A stretch of 64,000 nt of DNA from Styela clava. Taxonomy: Eukaryota > Chordata > Ascidiacea > Stolidobranchia > Styelidae. The notes under the pieces are model-generated. The model worked only from the letters and a program-made list of their open reading frames with translations, was not told the DNA's origin and made no database searches. The stretch spans positions 2,283,501-2,347,500 of the forward strand of contig NC_135264.1 in assembly GCF_964204865.1 (NCBI RefSeq). The letters are read 5' to 3'. Positions 26,986 to 38,740 of the stretch are shown in pieces. The position numbers were made by a program, and so were the translations under genes. Every line of letters begins with the position of its first letter. Position 1 is the stretch's first letter.

Positions 26986-27299
26986 CAGGAAAAGGTAATA
27001 TTCATACAAGAAATCTTGGATTTGATAGCTTCTTGGAAGAAAACGATTTTGTAATCCTAATAGATGACAGGCAGAATATTTCCGAGAGACATTATACAGG
27101 ATTACTCGAATAATATTTTTGCACTCTTGTCTTCATATGGCAGACTTCCCTCAGTTCACTAATCTATGTGATTATCAACCAGCGGATCATAACACGTTTT
27201 AAGACTTTAATGAGGAGATATACCATCCATGATAATTTTGTACGGTTTTTTGTTTATTCATTTTATTTTTTAATAAAGCTGCGGAAAATGACAATAACG

Positions 27300-27410
27300 T
27301 TTCCATAACAATAATCGAATCATGGCTTCTCAAGCACGACTGGTTGGTTCTGATTGACCACAAATTCAATTTTTTGATAAATACCAGAAATTTTCCGGCC
27401 CTATAAGAAC
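27300..27410. repeat. dispersed repeat, first family, copy 2
   Basis: Reverse-complement match to 4,858-4,978, sharing the CAAATTCAATTTTTTGATAA-type core and the CCGGAAAATTT end in opposite orientation. Confidence 0.5.
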
Positions 27411-27470
27411 ACAAAAAAAGATAAACAGTATAGTATAAAAATTCTAATTCGTGAGTACCTTCTTGTATAT

Positions 27471-27652
27471 TGTGTGGTGATAAATATGTTTTAAGTAGGA
27501 CACGTGGAACAATTAGGACACATGAGACAAGTAGTACGAATAGGGCAGGTGGGATACGACATTTTCGACACTGGATGAGGTTTAAATAAAAGATTTGGAG
27601 GTTATCACTGTCGAACTCCTTGCACCTGAGCTTCCCGTCGTTCTTTCTCTGA
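27471..27652 (-). other. possible isolated exon encoding a membrane segment
   Basis: On the minus strand an open stretch lies between a TTTTCAG acceptor and a GAAG/GTACTC donor. It reads KNDGKLRCKEFDSD, then CRKC, then the hydrophobic run ALFVLLVSCVLIVPRVLL. The splice-like borders and membrane-like segment are suggestive, but I find no matching neighbouring exons, so this may be chance. Confidence 0.22.
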
Positions 27653-28588
27653 AAATAAAGAAAAGTGACGTATGGCTGGCCTACTATAGCAAAATTAAGC
27701 TGGATGATGAAAATCAAATCCAACAAGAGTCTTTAGAACTCGTTTATATTGTATATCTATAGTGATTAGTTACCACTACACATAGATTGTTTGTAGATTG
27801 GTCTGGTTTATGTATTATAACCCCAGCATTGACTGACAATAGTTTTGTCTTGCGTTCGTTAACTCGAACTGTCTATCTGTCGATAGCCTTCGGCTGTAGT
27901 AAGGAGACGTTTGAAAACACCTTATGAGTTTATTGCAATTCCGACAATATATACAGAAATACAATGTACACACAATTTGATCAAATCTAGTCTGATTAAA
28001 ACAAAACACGTTGCTGAATATATAGCTTTCTACCAAGCAATTAAAATAGAATAAAGAAACAGATTTTTACATTAACGATTAAAGAATCACGCGTCATTCC
28101 GGTTTCTGGTTAGCTTTCGGTTCACTATAATCAAACATTATTAAAAGTGTTTTCTTGAAGTTCATTACTAGCAATTAACTTGTTATTGCCAAGTCACCGT
28201 GTTCCTGGTCACGTACTTACTCCAATTATGAGATGTAAAAAGTTGTTCTCAAGTGGATAATTTGGTTTTAACAAGATATTTCGAATTTACGTTATTGGAA
28301 TATTACTGGAAATAAATTTTATTTTTACATGGGATGGCACCGAAATGCTATTAAATCTTGAAATTGGATTTTGAGAAATTGATAATTGCTATAACGGGAA
28401 TAATTAATTTTGGTTTTCATGAGTTTCTCACGAATTGGGCCAATTTGGTGTAGTTTTGTAGTTACATAACAACTAATTGGCTACATATCTAGCACATGGT
28501 CATGGTTTGGCCCGTCGATAGGGCTGGAAATTTTGAGAATCTCTCACGGCACACTGCAAGAGTTAAACCATGAATGTTTAAACCGATT

Positions 28589-29460
28589 GTACAAGGCAAG
28601 TGAGTCGTGCTTCGAGAAGTTTTGTGCGAGGGTATTGCTGGACACCCCTCCGCCGTGCTGCCTTAGAGCAGTAAGGTGGTTCACGTCCTGGCGTCCTCAA
28701 GCGCAAGTGCAGTTTCAAGTATTTTGTGGCGTCTAGAGCTGTCGCAAAACCATGGCAGCTATGACCAAATCCACGACGACTGACTTTTTAGCTGCCACAA
28801 ACCAATAGCGAGCTGCCGTGGTTACGGCAGCAAATCGAATACCACCAATTTTACTGCCGTAACCACGGCATGTCGGCTGTTATAGCAGGGCTGCCCCTGA
28901 TGGTGATAAATATTGGGTAAGTTGGAACGCTATTCTTATGGATACAGTTTTGATTTATTTAGGGTTAGGTTTAGGTTTAAGTAGATATAATTCCGCATAA
29001 TGAACTAAAATATTGTACTGTACATGACATTGTAAATATATCGGTAATAGTGCCATAAAACCATGGCAAGAGACGCCGCGGTGCCGGTACGTTCGTGGCA
29101 GGAGATGCCATGAAGTGGTAAGAACTGCGCATCCGCAAGCGCGTGAATCTGAATACAAAAAAATGGAGCTTGCCAAATTATATATACTAAGTCCAGAAGT
29201 CTGTAGGTTTTGTGCGATGTCAAGTCAGAAAGTTGATTAACACTCCTGATTATACTTGCAGTGCAGCCGTCAGGCCGTGGTCATTTTTGAATTTATTTTT
29301 AGGCTAATGTTGATATTGGGCTTTGCTGCAGAATGCATCTTCTACTGATGGTGGTATATCTTCTATACAAGGAATACTTGCATCTTCAGATGGATATAGT
29401 CTTGTGTTGCAGCATGATCTAGGAAACGGTTAGTTCTGGGCATTGCCAATACAATACCAT
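28589..29460 (+). pseudogene. broken duplicate of the EMC10 5' flank and first exon
   Basis: Blocks 28,589-28,715 and ~29,120-29,460 match the region upstream of, and including, exon 1 of the intact EMC10 gene (about 48,533-48,660, 48,650-48,770 and 49,215-49,390). Here the ATG CAT CTT CTA start is kept, but a 4-base gap after GTGGTAT throws the signal-peptide frame into a stop. The splice donor is also changed (AACGGTTAGT against AACGGTGAGT), and exons 2-5 are absent. An unrelated ~400-bp segment with hairpins sits between the two blocks. Confidence 0.88.
28829..28876. repeat. strong hairpin (17-bp perfect stems)
   Basis: TGCCGTGGTTACGGCAG and, about 27 bases on, CTGCCGTAACCACGGCA are exact inverted copies. 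Each stem is itself a small palindrome (TGCCGT-GGTT-ACGGCA), so alternative folds are possible. It lies in the segment inserted into the duplicated EMC10 5' flank and is probably part of a small foldback element. Confidence 0.8.
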
Positions 29461-29718
29461 TATAGTAAATGGTCTGCCGGTATCTGGGTATTGCCGAACT
29501 GTAGCACAATAGTATGATTCGATCTTTTAGGATAATTATCTTGGGTAAAAGGGAGCTGAAAGTTTATCAGTCATGATGCTGAGCTACCCATAAATAACTT
29601 AGAAATGCGCGTAGCTTGGTGCAACAAACAAACGTTCTGCTTAAATATTTGGCGGCAAAGGAAAAGCTGAGAGGTGAAAAGTTCATACCTCTTTACTCAT
29701 GCGGAACCTATGACGTCG

Positions 29719-31210
29719 CAGTGGTTCTTAAACTATTTTTGCTCGCGGCGCACTAAGAAATTAAAAAAAATTTTGCGGCACACTTGTCAAAAAATGCAGG
29801 ACTTGAACAAATTATTCTGCAAATGATAATGCGATGTGTGTGCCTGTTTTGAGAAACAATAGAAACGAGGTTCCGTCGCCCCTTTTTTGCTTTTAATTTC
29901 AGTCAGAGCATAAAATACGTGTTAACAGAGCCATCGAGATGCAAATGGCAGAATGGCTAGATTCTTTTGATGGCCTTTGCACCGATGATTGAATATAATT
30001 TGTAAGCAGATAGCCAGAACTTGCTTTCCTGTTGCCTAACTGAACGCGCAAGTCGGCAGTTCAGCACGGTGGAAGGTGGACATCATGTTTACAAAACATT
30101 ATGGCATCACAATACAATTACCGTATACCAAAACAATCCCCTTACTACAACGACAAGGCAAATGCTATAATATTGTCAGTCTAATTAATTATGGATATTT
30201 AGGTCTCACAAGCTTGCTCGTTACATGGATGCCTATGTGTAATACAAATAGCTTATTTTCTAAAATCCCAAAAAGCTTCGCGGCACACTTGAGAATCTAT
30301 CACGGCACACTAGTCGGTTCCTTCAATTACCGGAACGGACCGGAACGGGGTGAAAAATCTACATAAACCTACCGGAATGGACCTTTATATGTCTTGCAAA
30401 TGCCATTTCATATACTTCCATGCAATTTTTATATCGAATCGGCAAAATTTAAAAAAAAAGGAAAGAACTGAATAAATGAAAGAATAAACAATTTTTATTT
30501 GTTTCAATCTGAGTCTATGACTACGTTATCTTATCTACAAGGAAAATTAATAACATGTAAGAAGGTTTTGATTATCGATTTTTATCATTAATTCATATTG
30601 ATGAGAGAAGATTAAGGAATTCATTGCTCAATTCACATCCGCTAGGTGACGCAAAATGAAATTGTTATTTTCTACCATTTATCCCCCAAATTTTCCCATT
30701 ATACTTGAGAAATCGCTTAGAGGGACATAAAATTTCCTTTGCAAGATATATACAAGTTCGTCCCGGTAGGTTTTCCACTCCGTTCCGGCAATTCAGGGTC
30801 CGTTCCGGAAATTGAAGAATTTTTTTTTTTTTACCACTGCCCCCCTTACCCCGACCAAGTTTGCCGATTTAATACAAAAATTGCAAGGAAGTATATGAAA
30901 TAACATTTGCAAGACATCAAAGAACTTTCCGGTAGATTTATGTAGGTTTTCCACTCCGTTCCGGCAAATTAGGGTCCGTTCCGGTAATTGAAGAAAATTA
31001 ATATTACCACTGTCCTTCCCAAGTTTGCCGATTTAATATAAAAATTGCATGGAAGTACTGTATATGAAATGCCATTTGTAAGACATCTAAAGGTCCGTTC
31101 CGGTAGGTTTATGTATGTTTTCCACCCAGTTCCGGTAATTTAGGGTTCGTTCCGGTAATTAAAGGAACCCCCTAACTAGTGTGTCGCGGCACACAGTTTG
31201 AGAAATGCTG
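29719..31210. mobile_element. hAT-like element with a second element nested in it
   Basis: Left end CAGTGGTTCTTAAACT with GCGGCGCAC next to it; right end CGGCACACAGTTTGAGAAATGCTG is its imperfect inverse. CAGTGGTTCTCAAACT-type ends and GCGGCACAC subterminal repeats are typical of a widespread hAT group. The 8 bases on either side (TGACGTCG, TATGCTAT) do not match, so the target duplication has decayed or one end was rearranged. No transposase frame. Interrupted at 30,316-31,169. Confidence 0.65.
30316..31169. mobile_element. nested inverted-repeat element rich in CCGGAA / TTCCGG motifs
   Basis: Inverted ends GGTTCCTTCAATTACCGGAA and TTCCGGTAATTAAAGGAACC. The left ~120 bp returns inverted at the right (for example TATACTTCCATGCAATTTTTAT against ATAAAAATTGCATGGAAGTA). 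The right half also contains three direct copies of the TCCACTCCGTTCCGGCAA-to-CCGATTTAATA block. ACTAGT occurs close to both ends. Non-coding foldback-type element inserted in the surrounding hAT. Confidence 0.7.
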
Positions 31211-31251
31211 TATGCTATCGGTATACAGTATAGTTAAACCATGAATGTTTG

Positions 31252-31520
31252 AACCGATTAGGCCGCGAGCCGAGGCCCTGAAAAACGCCTAGAAAGTGAG
31301 TTTCGTAGCGCAAATCAGGTAATTACCTGGGAATTGTTTTAAAATGTTTCTTAAAAATTTAGTAACAAATATTGCCTTGTTCCCACTTCCAAAAGTTGCA
31401 CGTTTTACGGAAAAGACGCTTTTACTACAAGAAATATGTGCTACGATCTGTCCTACATTTTCGGCAATAAACAATGACTTCTGCATGACGTAACAATTGA
31501 ATCGAATCAGCTGTTAGCGA
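31252..31520 (-). repeat. dispersed ~280-bp repeat with a conserved short frame, copy 1
   Basis: Reverse complement of 48,237-48,530. On the minus strand a 65-codon frame starting MQKSLFIAENVGQIV keeps VFSVKRATF, NKAIFVTKFLR and CATKL in common with copy 2. It may be a decayed repeat or a duplicated 5' region; a coding role is unproven. Confidence 0.65.
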
Positions 31521-31597
31521 GCGGATGAATATTAGTTATTACTGTTCGACCTTGCGTTGAGTTGGGCAGCCCTTCCATAGTCCTGTTTAGTTATTAT

Positions 31598-31822
31598 TGG
31601 ACACGTAGTGGACATAGCGATCGTTTCAATATTATGTTGTTGTTGTTCTTGTTCTTTGACACGTTTTTAAAAAGTCGCTTTTCTCTTTGATTACTGGACC
31701 AATTGCTTTGAAATTTTCAGTGGTTGAAGATAAAAATTTTTCTTCAGAAGGCTATTACTTTTTTTTTCTGCAATGACGTCACCAGAATTATTGCCCTTAG
31801 GGGGCGCTACGTGTCCATATAT
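31598..31822. mobile_element. MITE-like element with TGGACACGTAG ends
   Basis: Short inverted ends TGGACACGTAG and CTACGTGTCCA about 220 bp apart enclose non-coding AT-rich sequence including a TGACGTCACCAGAATTATTG block and GGGGGCGCTACG. No target duplication could be assigned with confidence. Confidence 0.5.
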
Positions 31823-32591
31823 TTGAGCATAGCTCTCTTGTTAGTATAGTTATGCTAAGACGTTGTTGAAAAATGTAGAGATAGGTTATTAAACACTTGT
31901 AGATCCTTACCACGAGTTTCATAGCGCACATCTGGTAACTAAATAAATTCTTCAGTTTTGTGTGAAAATGAACATACCGAACGCATTACAGCTTGTTCCA
32001 CAATCCTGATGCAAAATTGAATATGAAAGGTTCCCGGAAATTCAATAACCATAAGTTTACAACACATACATAAGAACTATGCAATTCGAGAGCCCTACAG
32101 CACACTAACACAAATGTATTCCTGTAATGTTTTGCCTGACCAAAATCGGACTTCCTCAGTCAATCATAATTTGTTAGGTAGATTACGAAAAATATGGCAT
32201 ACATGTAACCAACAACAAAAAATACTTTAATTGTGTGACAGGAGTCGCGAGTGACCTCGAAAGCAGCAACACCAACAACGCTGATTCACATTAGCGAATA
32301 CATTTTATTTAATAACCACAAGCAGTTTACAACAAGAACAGCATAAAAAGCTACATCCATTTCATAGAAGCTATCAAAAGTATATATTTTTGAGCAATGA
32401 AGTCAAAAATTAACATCGTGAGCACGAAAACACAAATAAATCAGTTATTTCTCACCTAGAAATTTACCGGAAAAGTCAAGAAAATTAAATGAATGTACAT
32501 AACATAGTGGACAGAAATATTACAATTAGTCTTTTTTTAGTTTATGTGGTTATGTATTTGAACAAAGGCAATATTATTTCTAGAAACAGGA
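31823..32591. other. repeat fragments, no gene
   Basis: Includes at 31,910-31,940 a short piece related to the end of the 31,252-31,520 repeat. From 32,236 there is a GTGTGAC-GGAGTCGCGAG block also found near 38,835. Otherwise nothing recognised. Confidence 0.5.
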
Positions 32592-33023
32592 CTACGACAC
32601 TAACAAATGTCCGAAAAACAAAACAAATAAATGATACTTATCAACTGCAATATCTAATTCACTTTCTTCTGAATTGTTTTCGAAATCCACTATCTCGAAA
32701 ATCGACTTTTCCTCTATAAGTGTACTGTGATTTTTGCAGTCAATACAAAAACAGAAATCTGTGCAATTTAAGTTGATTTTGGCACACTCGCATAAATTAT
32801 TTTGACTATTTTTCCTACACTTGCAGTTTGCCAACTCAAGAACTGATTTGAGGGCCACATGCTTCTTCAGTGAATCATTGTTGGGTGGCAGAGTATAAAC
32901 CTTATGTTTGTTAGTGTTAAATAGACGTGCCCTGGTATCATTTACATTCTTCATATCGCAGTCTGAAATGCCCCATGACAATGTTGCCCTGTTTCCAATG
33001 CTACTTTCTTTCCACTCCGGCAT
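32592..33023 (-). CDS. cysteine-rich CXC-like fragment, probably from a transposon-associated gene
   Basis: A 143-codon open frame. Around residues 67-97 it reads CKCRKNSQNNLCECAK then CTDFCFCIDCKN, the C-x-C-x(n)-C pattern of tesmin/TSO1-like CXC domains. In invertebrate genomes similar tails end many multicopy, transposon-derived proteins. The acidic tail EKSIFEIVDFENNSEESELD follows. No start context or upstream exon was identified, so this is likely the 3' part of a larger gene or a remnant. The final ~15 residues may be intron read-through. Confidence 0.4.
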   Translation of the reverse strand: MPEWKESSIGNRATLSWGISDCDMKNVNDTRARLFNTNKHKVYTLPPNNDSLKKHVALKSVLELANCKCRKNSQNNLCECAKINLNCTDFCFCIDCKNHSTLIEEKSIFEIVDFENNSEESELDIAVDKYHLFVLFFGHLLVS

Positions 33024-33640
33024 AACTTATCATTGCTTCCCAGGTACTTGTCGACTCTATGAATTTAGATTTAGACCAACCGACATTAGTATAATTGATT
33101 ATTTTCTTCTCTTTCCCACAACCGTGCATTACAGAAACAGCTAATAATTTCTATTTCCAAATATGCTGTGGCCTATATAGTAGTATAAGTCTGCTGAAGT
33201 CAAGAAGAGTCATTAAATTAATCATAAACATTTCATGCAAGCCAGAAAATATCGTTGTTTGTGACATATTATTCTAGGTCCAGCCTTCCTTGGAGTTACC
33301 GCACCGTACCTATTTAACAACGTCTTATGAGCTAGTGCTCAACTAAAATTGCTATTTATGGTAAGGATATACAAGTGTTTAATATCCTACTTTTACTTTT
33401 CAACACCTCCTTAGAATAACTGAACTAATAATAACTGAAAAAAACTATGGAAAGGCTACTCAACGCAAAAGCGAGCAGTAGTAGTACAGTCAACCCCGTG
33501 TAACTCCGGAAATTTCTCCCGATGTTGAATTCCCGACACGCTTGACTTGGTTCTGACAGATTATTATTGCTTCGAAAATCATCGTGCGACTTCCTGCGTT
33601 TTTCTGTGTTCTGACGGCGCTGTCTCGCGTCAAGATTAAG

Positions 33641-33702
33641 TGAGTGACTTATAAATAAGTAAGAGATAAATAAGTAAGAGATAAATAGGTAAGAGAATTA
33701 CA
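33641..33702. repeat. 15-bp tandem repeat (ATAAATAAGTAAGAG) x3
   Basis: Three near-perfect direct copies, the last with AATAGG instead of AATAAG. Confidence 0.85.
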
Positions 33703-33709
33703 GGATATC

Positions 33710-34640
33710 AAGTTGACTTTAGAAAGCAAAGCTATATTAGTAAAATTAAAGGTGTTGATATTTATCAAAAGTATTTCCGATGCCGAATACTATACAGCTA
33801 TAGGAAAAAGGGTGAATGACATGGTGGAAAAATTTGTATTCAATGGAAGAAGCATACTGAAAATAGGGAATTTGTGCAAACCAAAAAAATTGGGGGTTAT
33901 GATATTATTAACATACCCATTTTTACAATGTGCATGTACATAATTAGTGTCTTGGATTATTATAAAGCTAGAGAATGTGATTATAATGAGGACTACAATC
34001 ATATTTGTGTGTCCTTTGTTGAATACAATATTGGACAACAACTTAGTACATTTTGGGGGATTAGAACTAAAATACATGTTTACATATATTTTGTCCTCAA
34101 AGTGAGTATAGATTAATATTAGAATTTTTGAGAAAACATAACATAAGTAGTACAGATACGGTATAAGAAGGTACGGTTTGCATAAAACTATTTATAAAAA
34201 AATTGTTATTTCTATGATATGTGTGTGTGTTATGTGGGTAAGTGTGTGTTATGTGGGTAAGAACCAGACTTTGTTAGCCATCTATTTATGAGTTGTGAAT
34301 ATTTTGATTATGTTTTTGATTTTATGGAAAATACTGTTAGGAAATTAAATAATGCCACCTTTTGAAAGATTATGAATCTTGTGTTTTATTGGATTTAAGC
34401 TATTTGTTACATTCCAACATTACAAGACGAGATTTAAATATTATTGTTTATTTAATTTCAATCACTAGATATAAAATATGGATACAAAGAAATTCTGTTA
34501 TATTCGAAGGTAGTCCCCCTAATCAGCACTTAGTTATCAAACAAATAAAAACTGCAATCACTTACAGACTCAACATTGAAAAAAATAGAAAATCACCAAA
34601 TTTCGTCAGAGAATTTGAAATACTAAGGAATTGTATTTGA
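33710..34640 (+). mobile_element. decayed 3' part of a non-LTR retrotransposon (zf-RVT type)
   Basis: Across shifted frames the + strand reads like the end of a LINE reverse-transcriptase protein. There is a VNDMVEKFVFNG region and KPKKIGGYDIINI. Next comes a CVLCG...EPDFVSHLFMSCE zinc-binding segment (CxxC...H...C, as in zf-RVT), and then IQRNSVIFEG near the C terminus. Stops and frameshifts interrupt it. A related copy lies at ~57,830-58,400 and, inverted, 60,800-61,130. Confidence 0.65.
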
Positions 34641-36734
34641 ACTATAAATCAAGTGTGTATAAATTTAGTATGTATAAAAATGAACATGTCTAATATATTT
34701 AATTTTTTACTTTTATTGTACATAATATATTTCAATATACTAAAAATTGATGAATTGTATGCCGATGCGATCAACACCTCGTCCTCAAACACTGATGGAA
34801 TGGACATATGAAAAATGAATATTGGATTATTTATCTTATGATTGCTCGAATGGTTATATACTTTTGTTTATATTTTATTATATTTTCCCATTAAAAAAAA
34901 ATATATATTCAAGTTAGTTGTGCACATGGATTATTACACGATATACTTGACTATAGAACTGATAGAATGCAGATTACAAAACAAAATAGAGGAACAATCA
35001 ATTGAGTGGGAAGGCCCTAGGACCGGTTCAGCACTCGAAAGCACATTGACAGTAAGATTTTAAATTCACTTTAAAGCTCCCATGAGTAGATGTAGTCTAG
35101 TAGAGAGCCGCTTTGTGCTACGATTGTTCAGCATAAAAAAAAGTAATTTGTAAATGTTCTTATAGGTACCCAATACAGTAATGATTTGTCAAGGAATGCA
35201 GTGTGAAGATTTATGCTGTGTGATCAAAGTAGTAAGCAAGAATATAAATTGACTGATGGGTGATTGAAATTGTGACGTCTGTAAAAAATAAATTAAACAC
35301 ACATATTTTAACTTCAATTAATTAGTGTTTTATGATGGAGTTCTACTGATCTTGATAATTTTTTCCCAAACTCATTCTGTCATTGTATACGAAGTCACCA
35401 GCTGCATATTACAACATAAGGGGTGTTTTGCATTTGCCATGATAATCCATTTTGCTTGCTTTCAGGCTGGTACTAATACCCTTTTTCACATAAATTGGAT
35501 ACCTATTATTGCCATTATCTAAACATGGCTTCAACATATATATATATTTATAATTTTAGATGTGCCAAAAAGTTTTGAATTATTTTGTCGAGTGTTTTTA
35601 AATTATTGATTTGTGATCAATAGCAATAACTTTTTTGCTACTGCAAAATCCACCACATTTATTGAATGCATTAATATTTCTCCTGGAACCGTTACATTTT
35701 ATTAATTTCAATTTGTTTTGTGGGGTATTTACATTTTTGTATCAAATAATACTTTGTCGAAATGGCTGTTATACTTATATATAAACACATACATGCTTAG
35801 ATGGTAGACAAAGTTCAATCGTTGTGGGCAATTTATTTCAAAATATCGTAACTAAAATATAAATTTTTGCAGACGTCTCGAAACTCACTTTTGAAGAATG
35901 ATTTGATGTCACCAGATGGGGTTTTGGCATGGAAACACATCTAGAGGGAATTTATGAAGATATGTCTAAAAAAAACATTTAAAACAGCCATGTAAACTAA
36001 CAGACCAACATGTTTAACTCAATAGCTTGATAAAGATGTCTGTTAAATATTAAGCACAGGTATAACACAAAGAATTGTTTTGGGTATTAATTCATTTGTT
36101 TTTTCCTATTAGATCCATCTTCTATTGAGCATTTAAATACTTGGATCATGATTATTATTTCTAAAATTACCAACAGTATTCAGGTCATTAATAACAGATG
36201 AACAGGGGAAATTTTTCTTTGTAGGTTCTTCCTGCATCTGTTGCTAGGATTTTGGAGATGTCTGAATTTGAAGCAACGCCAAGTTTTGCAAACTGCAAAA
36301 TACCTTTTTTGACATATGCAACAGCACTACTGACGTGGCTTCCCTCAAAAACGGAAATCTACTACTACTCTCTGAAACATCTGAAGACAAAAGACTGCAG
36401 TAGATCAGCTAAAATTTCATAAATTATTTTACACACTGGAAGTCTACAACAGATGATTAGCTCAAGGATTTTAAATAAATGCTATACAGCTACATGCAAC
36501 ACATTCTGTAGTCATATTTAAAAAACAACATTTCATTGCTTCTCCAGCGTATGAAGGGCTTCAAATACTGGTACCTTCAACATGTGATATACCATATTAG
36601 ACCAAACATCTGTCAGACCCCCCTTTAAGTGTGAGATAAAAGTCTTCAAATTGTTCTACTATATCATACATTTAAATTTTTCGTGGCGTGAAACACTTTT
36701 TAGAGGTACACCATCGGACTATTATAAACTAACA
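34641..36734. other. non-coding stretch, no gene recognised
   Basis: AT-rich. Around 36,230-36,470 a few short frames hint at a decayed transposase, but nothing could be identified. Reported as unannotated. Confidence 0.4.
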
Positions 36735-37146
36735 TTTGCGATCAGACCTGCTAGGTGTTTTGGTCTAACTTGTCAATTAAAGATTTCAGCCCCCTCCCCC
36801 TTCAAAATCTTCAGCTATGCCCGTAGGGCATCACCCTAAATATTGAATGAATCGCCAAAAGATTTTCAGTTTAAAATACGCATATTTTGCAGGTCGCGGG
36901 GCTGGGAATCCATCGGTGCTCCAGTTGATTGAAAAGCAGCATTGCGATCAGACCTGCTAGGTGTTTTGGTCTAACTTGTCAATTAAAGATTTCAGCCCCC
37001 TCCCCCTTCAAAATCTTCAGCTATGCCCGTAGGGCATCACCCTAAATATTGAATGAATCGCCAAAAGATTTTCAGTTTAAAATACGCATATTTTGCAGGT
37101 CGCGGGGCTGGGAATCCATCGGTGCTCCAGTTGATTGAAAAGCAGC
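36735..37146. repeat. 206-bp tandem duplication
   Basis: 36,735-36,940 and 36,941-37,146 appear identical, beginning TTGCGATCAGACCTGCTAGG and ending GTTGATTGAAAAGCAGC. The unit includes CAGCCCCCTCCCCCTTC. It is non-coding. Confidence 0.93.
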
Positions 37147-37332
37147 AAAGAAAAATGTAGCAATGTCCACGTGATAGAACCTGAATTGCCTTTTTACTCC
37201 AGCTAAGAACCACTCCCAAAGCCTTAAAATACATCGATACCACTATTAATATAACTTGATATTCAGTGTTTATTCACATTAGTAATTAAAATAATAATTT
37301 GTATTTCTATGGATTATTAAGAAAAAAACTTG

Positions 37333-37550
37333 GGTACTCCAGAAATACGTGTACTGAGATGACGGACAACGGAACATAGTATGTGTACCAGGTTAGGCCA
37401 TACTTTTAGGTACAAATACTACGAAACTCACTTGGTTAGTCCCTGAACTCGTAATAGAACTAAAATAAGGACATTTTGGCCTAACCCTAACGTGGTACAC
37501 ATACTACGTTCTGGTGTCCTCCTTTCTTGGTACGCATACTTCAGGAGTAC
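37333..37550. mobile_element. MITE-like element, 'GTACC' family copy C
   Basis: Inverted ends GGTACTCCAGAAATACGTGT and TACGCATACTTCAGGAGTAC. Internally it has TATGTGTACCAGGTTAGGCC and its inverse GGCCTAACCCTAACGTGGTA, plus the family block CTCGTAATAGAACTAAAATA. A full-length example; non-coding. Confidence 0.85.
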
Positions 37551-38740
37551 GGAAACTTGACAGTAATCACATACATCTTAATCTTCGTTCTAGCTGCTGT
37601 GTTTCTTCAATTGGTTTCGTATTCAATGAGTCCTATTGTCCATCTTGTTGTTATTATTTTGGCTGCAGTACTTTGCGTATACATTTGCTCAAATTTTTTG
37701 AATACTTTCTCGAGTAGTGTTGTTACATCTTGACATTCAGTTACATTGTTTAATGGGTATCTGAAAATATTTTTCTTTTATATCAAGTGTCGGATGTTCA
37801 ATGATGTGATGATGGAAATAAATTTCAGCTGCTTGCATGTGTTGAGATAGCCTTTGTATAATCATTGACTCTTAAAAAAGTTATTTATAGATTGGTTTGA
37901 TTAATTTCTTGAGCAGAGCCTTGTGTTTCTGGGTTGCATTATTAACAGAAATTGCTGCTCTACCTATGCATTCCAGATTGTTGTCACATTCACAAAAGCT
38001 GCAGTGCGCAAATCACTGGCCCTTCGTTTCGATCGACGCCGTTGAATTCTTTCTCATAATCATCACAGCAAATTTTTTACGTTTACTCATTTTATCTCTT
38101 ATGAAGTTCCAGATCTAAACTAAATTCAAAGTTTAATTTACTGGTATATTCATTTATAAGGTTAAAAATAAGGACGCACGTCAAAATAAAGACGTTTCTT
38201 AGAAATAAGGACAAAAACATTTCTTAAAACAAAGACCTTCAAAATAAGGACAAATTCTAAAAATAAGGACGTTGTGGCAGCCCTGATTATAGGTCAAGTG
38301 GAGAAAAAACTTCTGTGAAAGCTACAATACTTGAGATGGAGTGAGACCAAAATGCTGTGCTACTGAGCGTTTTTTTTTTTATATAAAGTGCAAATTATTC
38401 ATTTTCGTCACCACTTTACTCACAGCTGACTGACATTTTTTGCAATGCATCGCATTTTTGATGCCTTGCTTTCTTTCGACAAGGAAGTTGTCACATCATC
38501 CTGGTCATTTGCAAGACAGACTGTGTCTTCATTTTCACAATTATTTGTTCATTTTTATCGAATTTCTTCGTCCTTCAGCAAATATTTCGATCAGTCATCA
38601 ATGAACAGGGCTAGTTTTCGAGCTGTGATGCAGGAGCGTCGTCGTCGTTAAGCATCTAGTCTGAACAAAACCAACCATGACGCCCGCCACTTGGAGGTGC
38701 AACATCGCCTTTGTTTGTTTATTATACGGCGAGCGGAGTT
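37551..38740. other. no gene recognised; short AAATAAGGAC repeats at ~38,165-38,275
   Basis: The AAATAAGGACG-type word recurs at least five times and ends at GTTGTGGCAGCCCTG, which looks like the subterminal part of a DNA transposon. No coding sequence identified. Confidence 0.4.
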
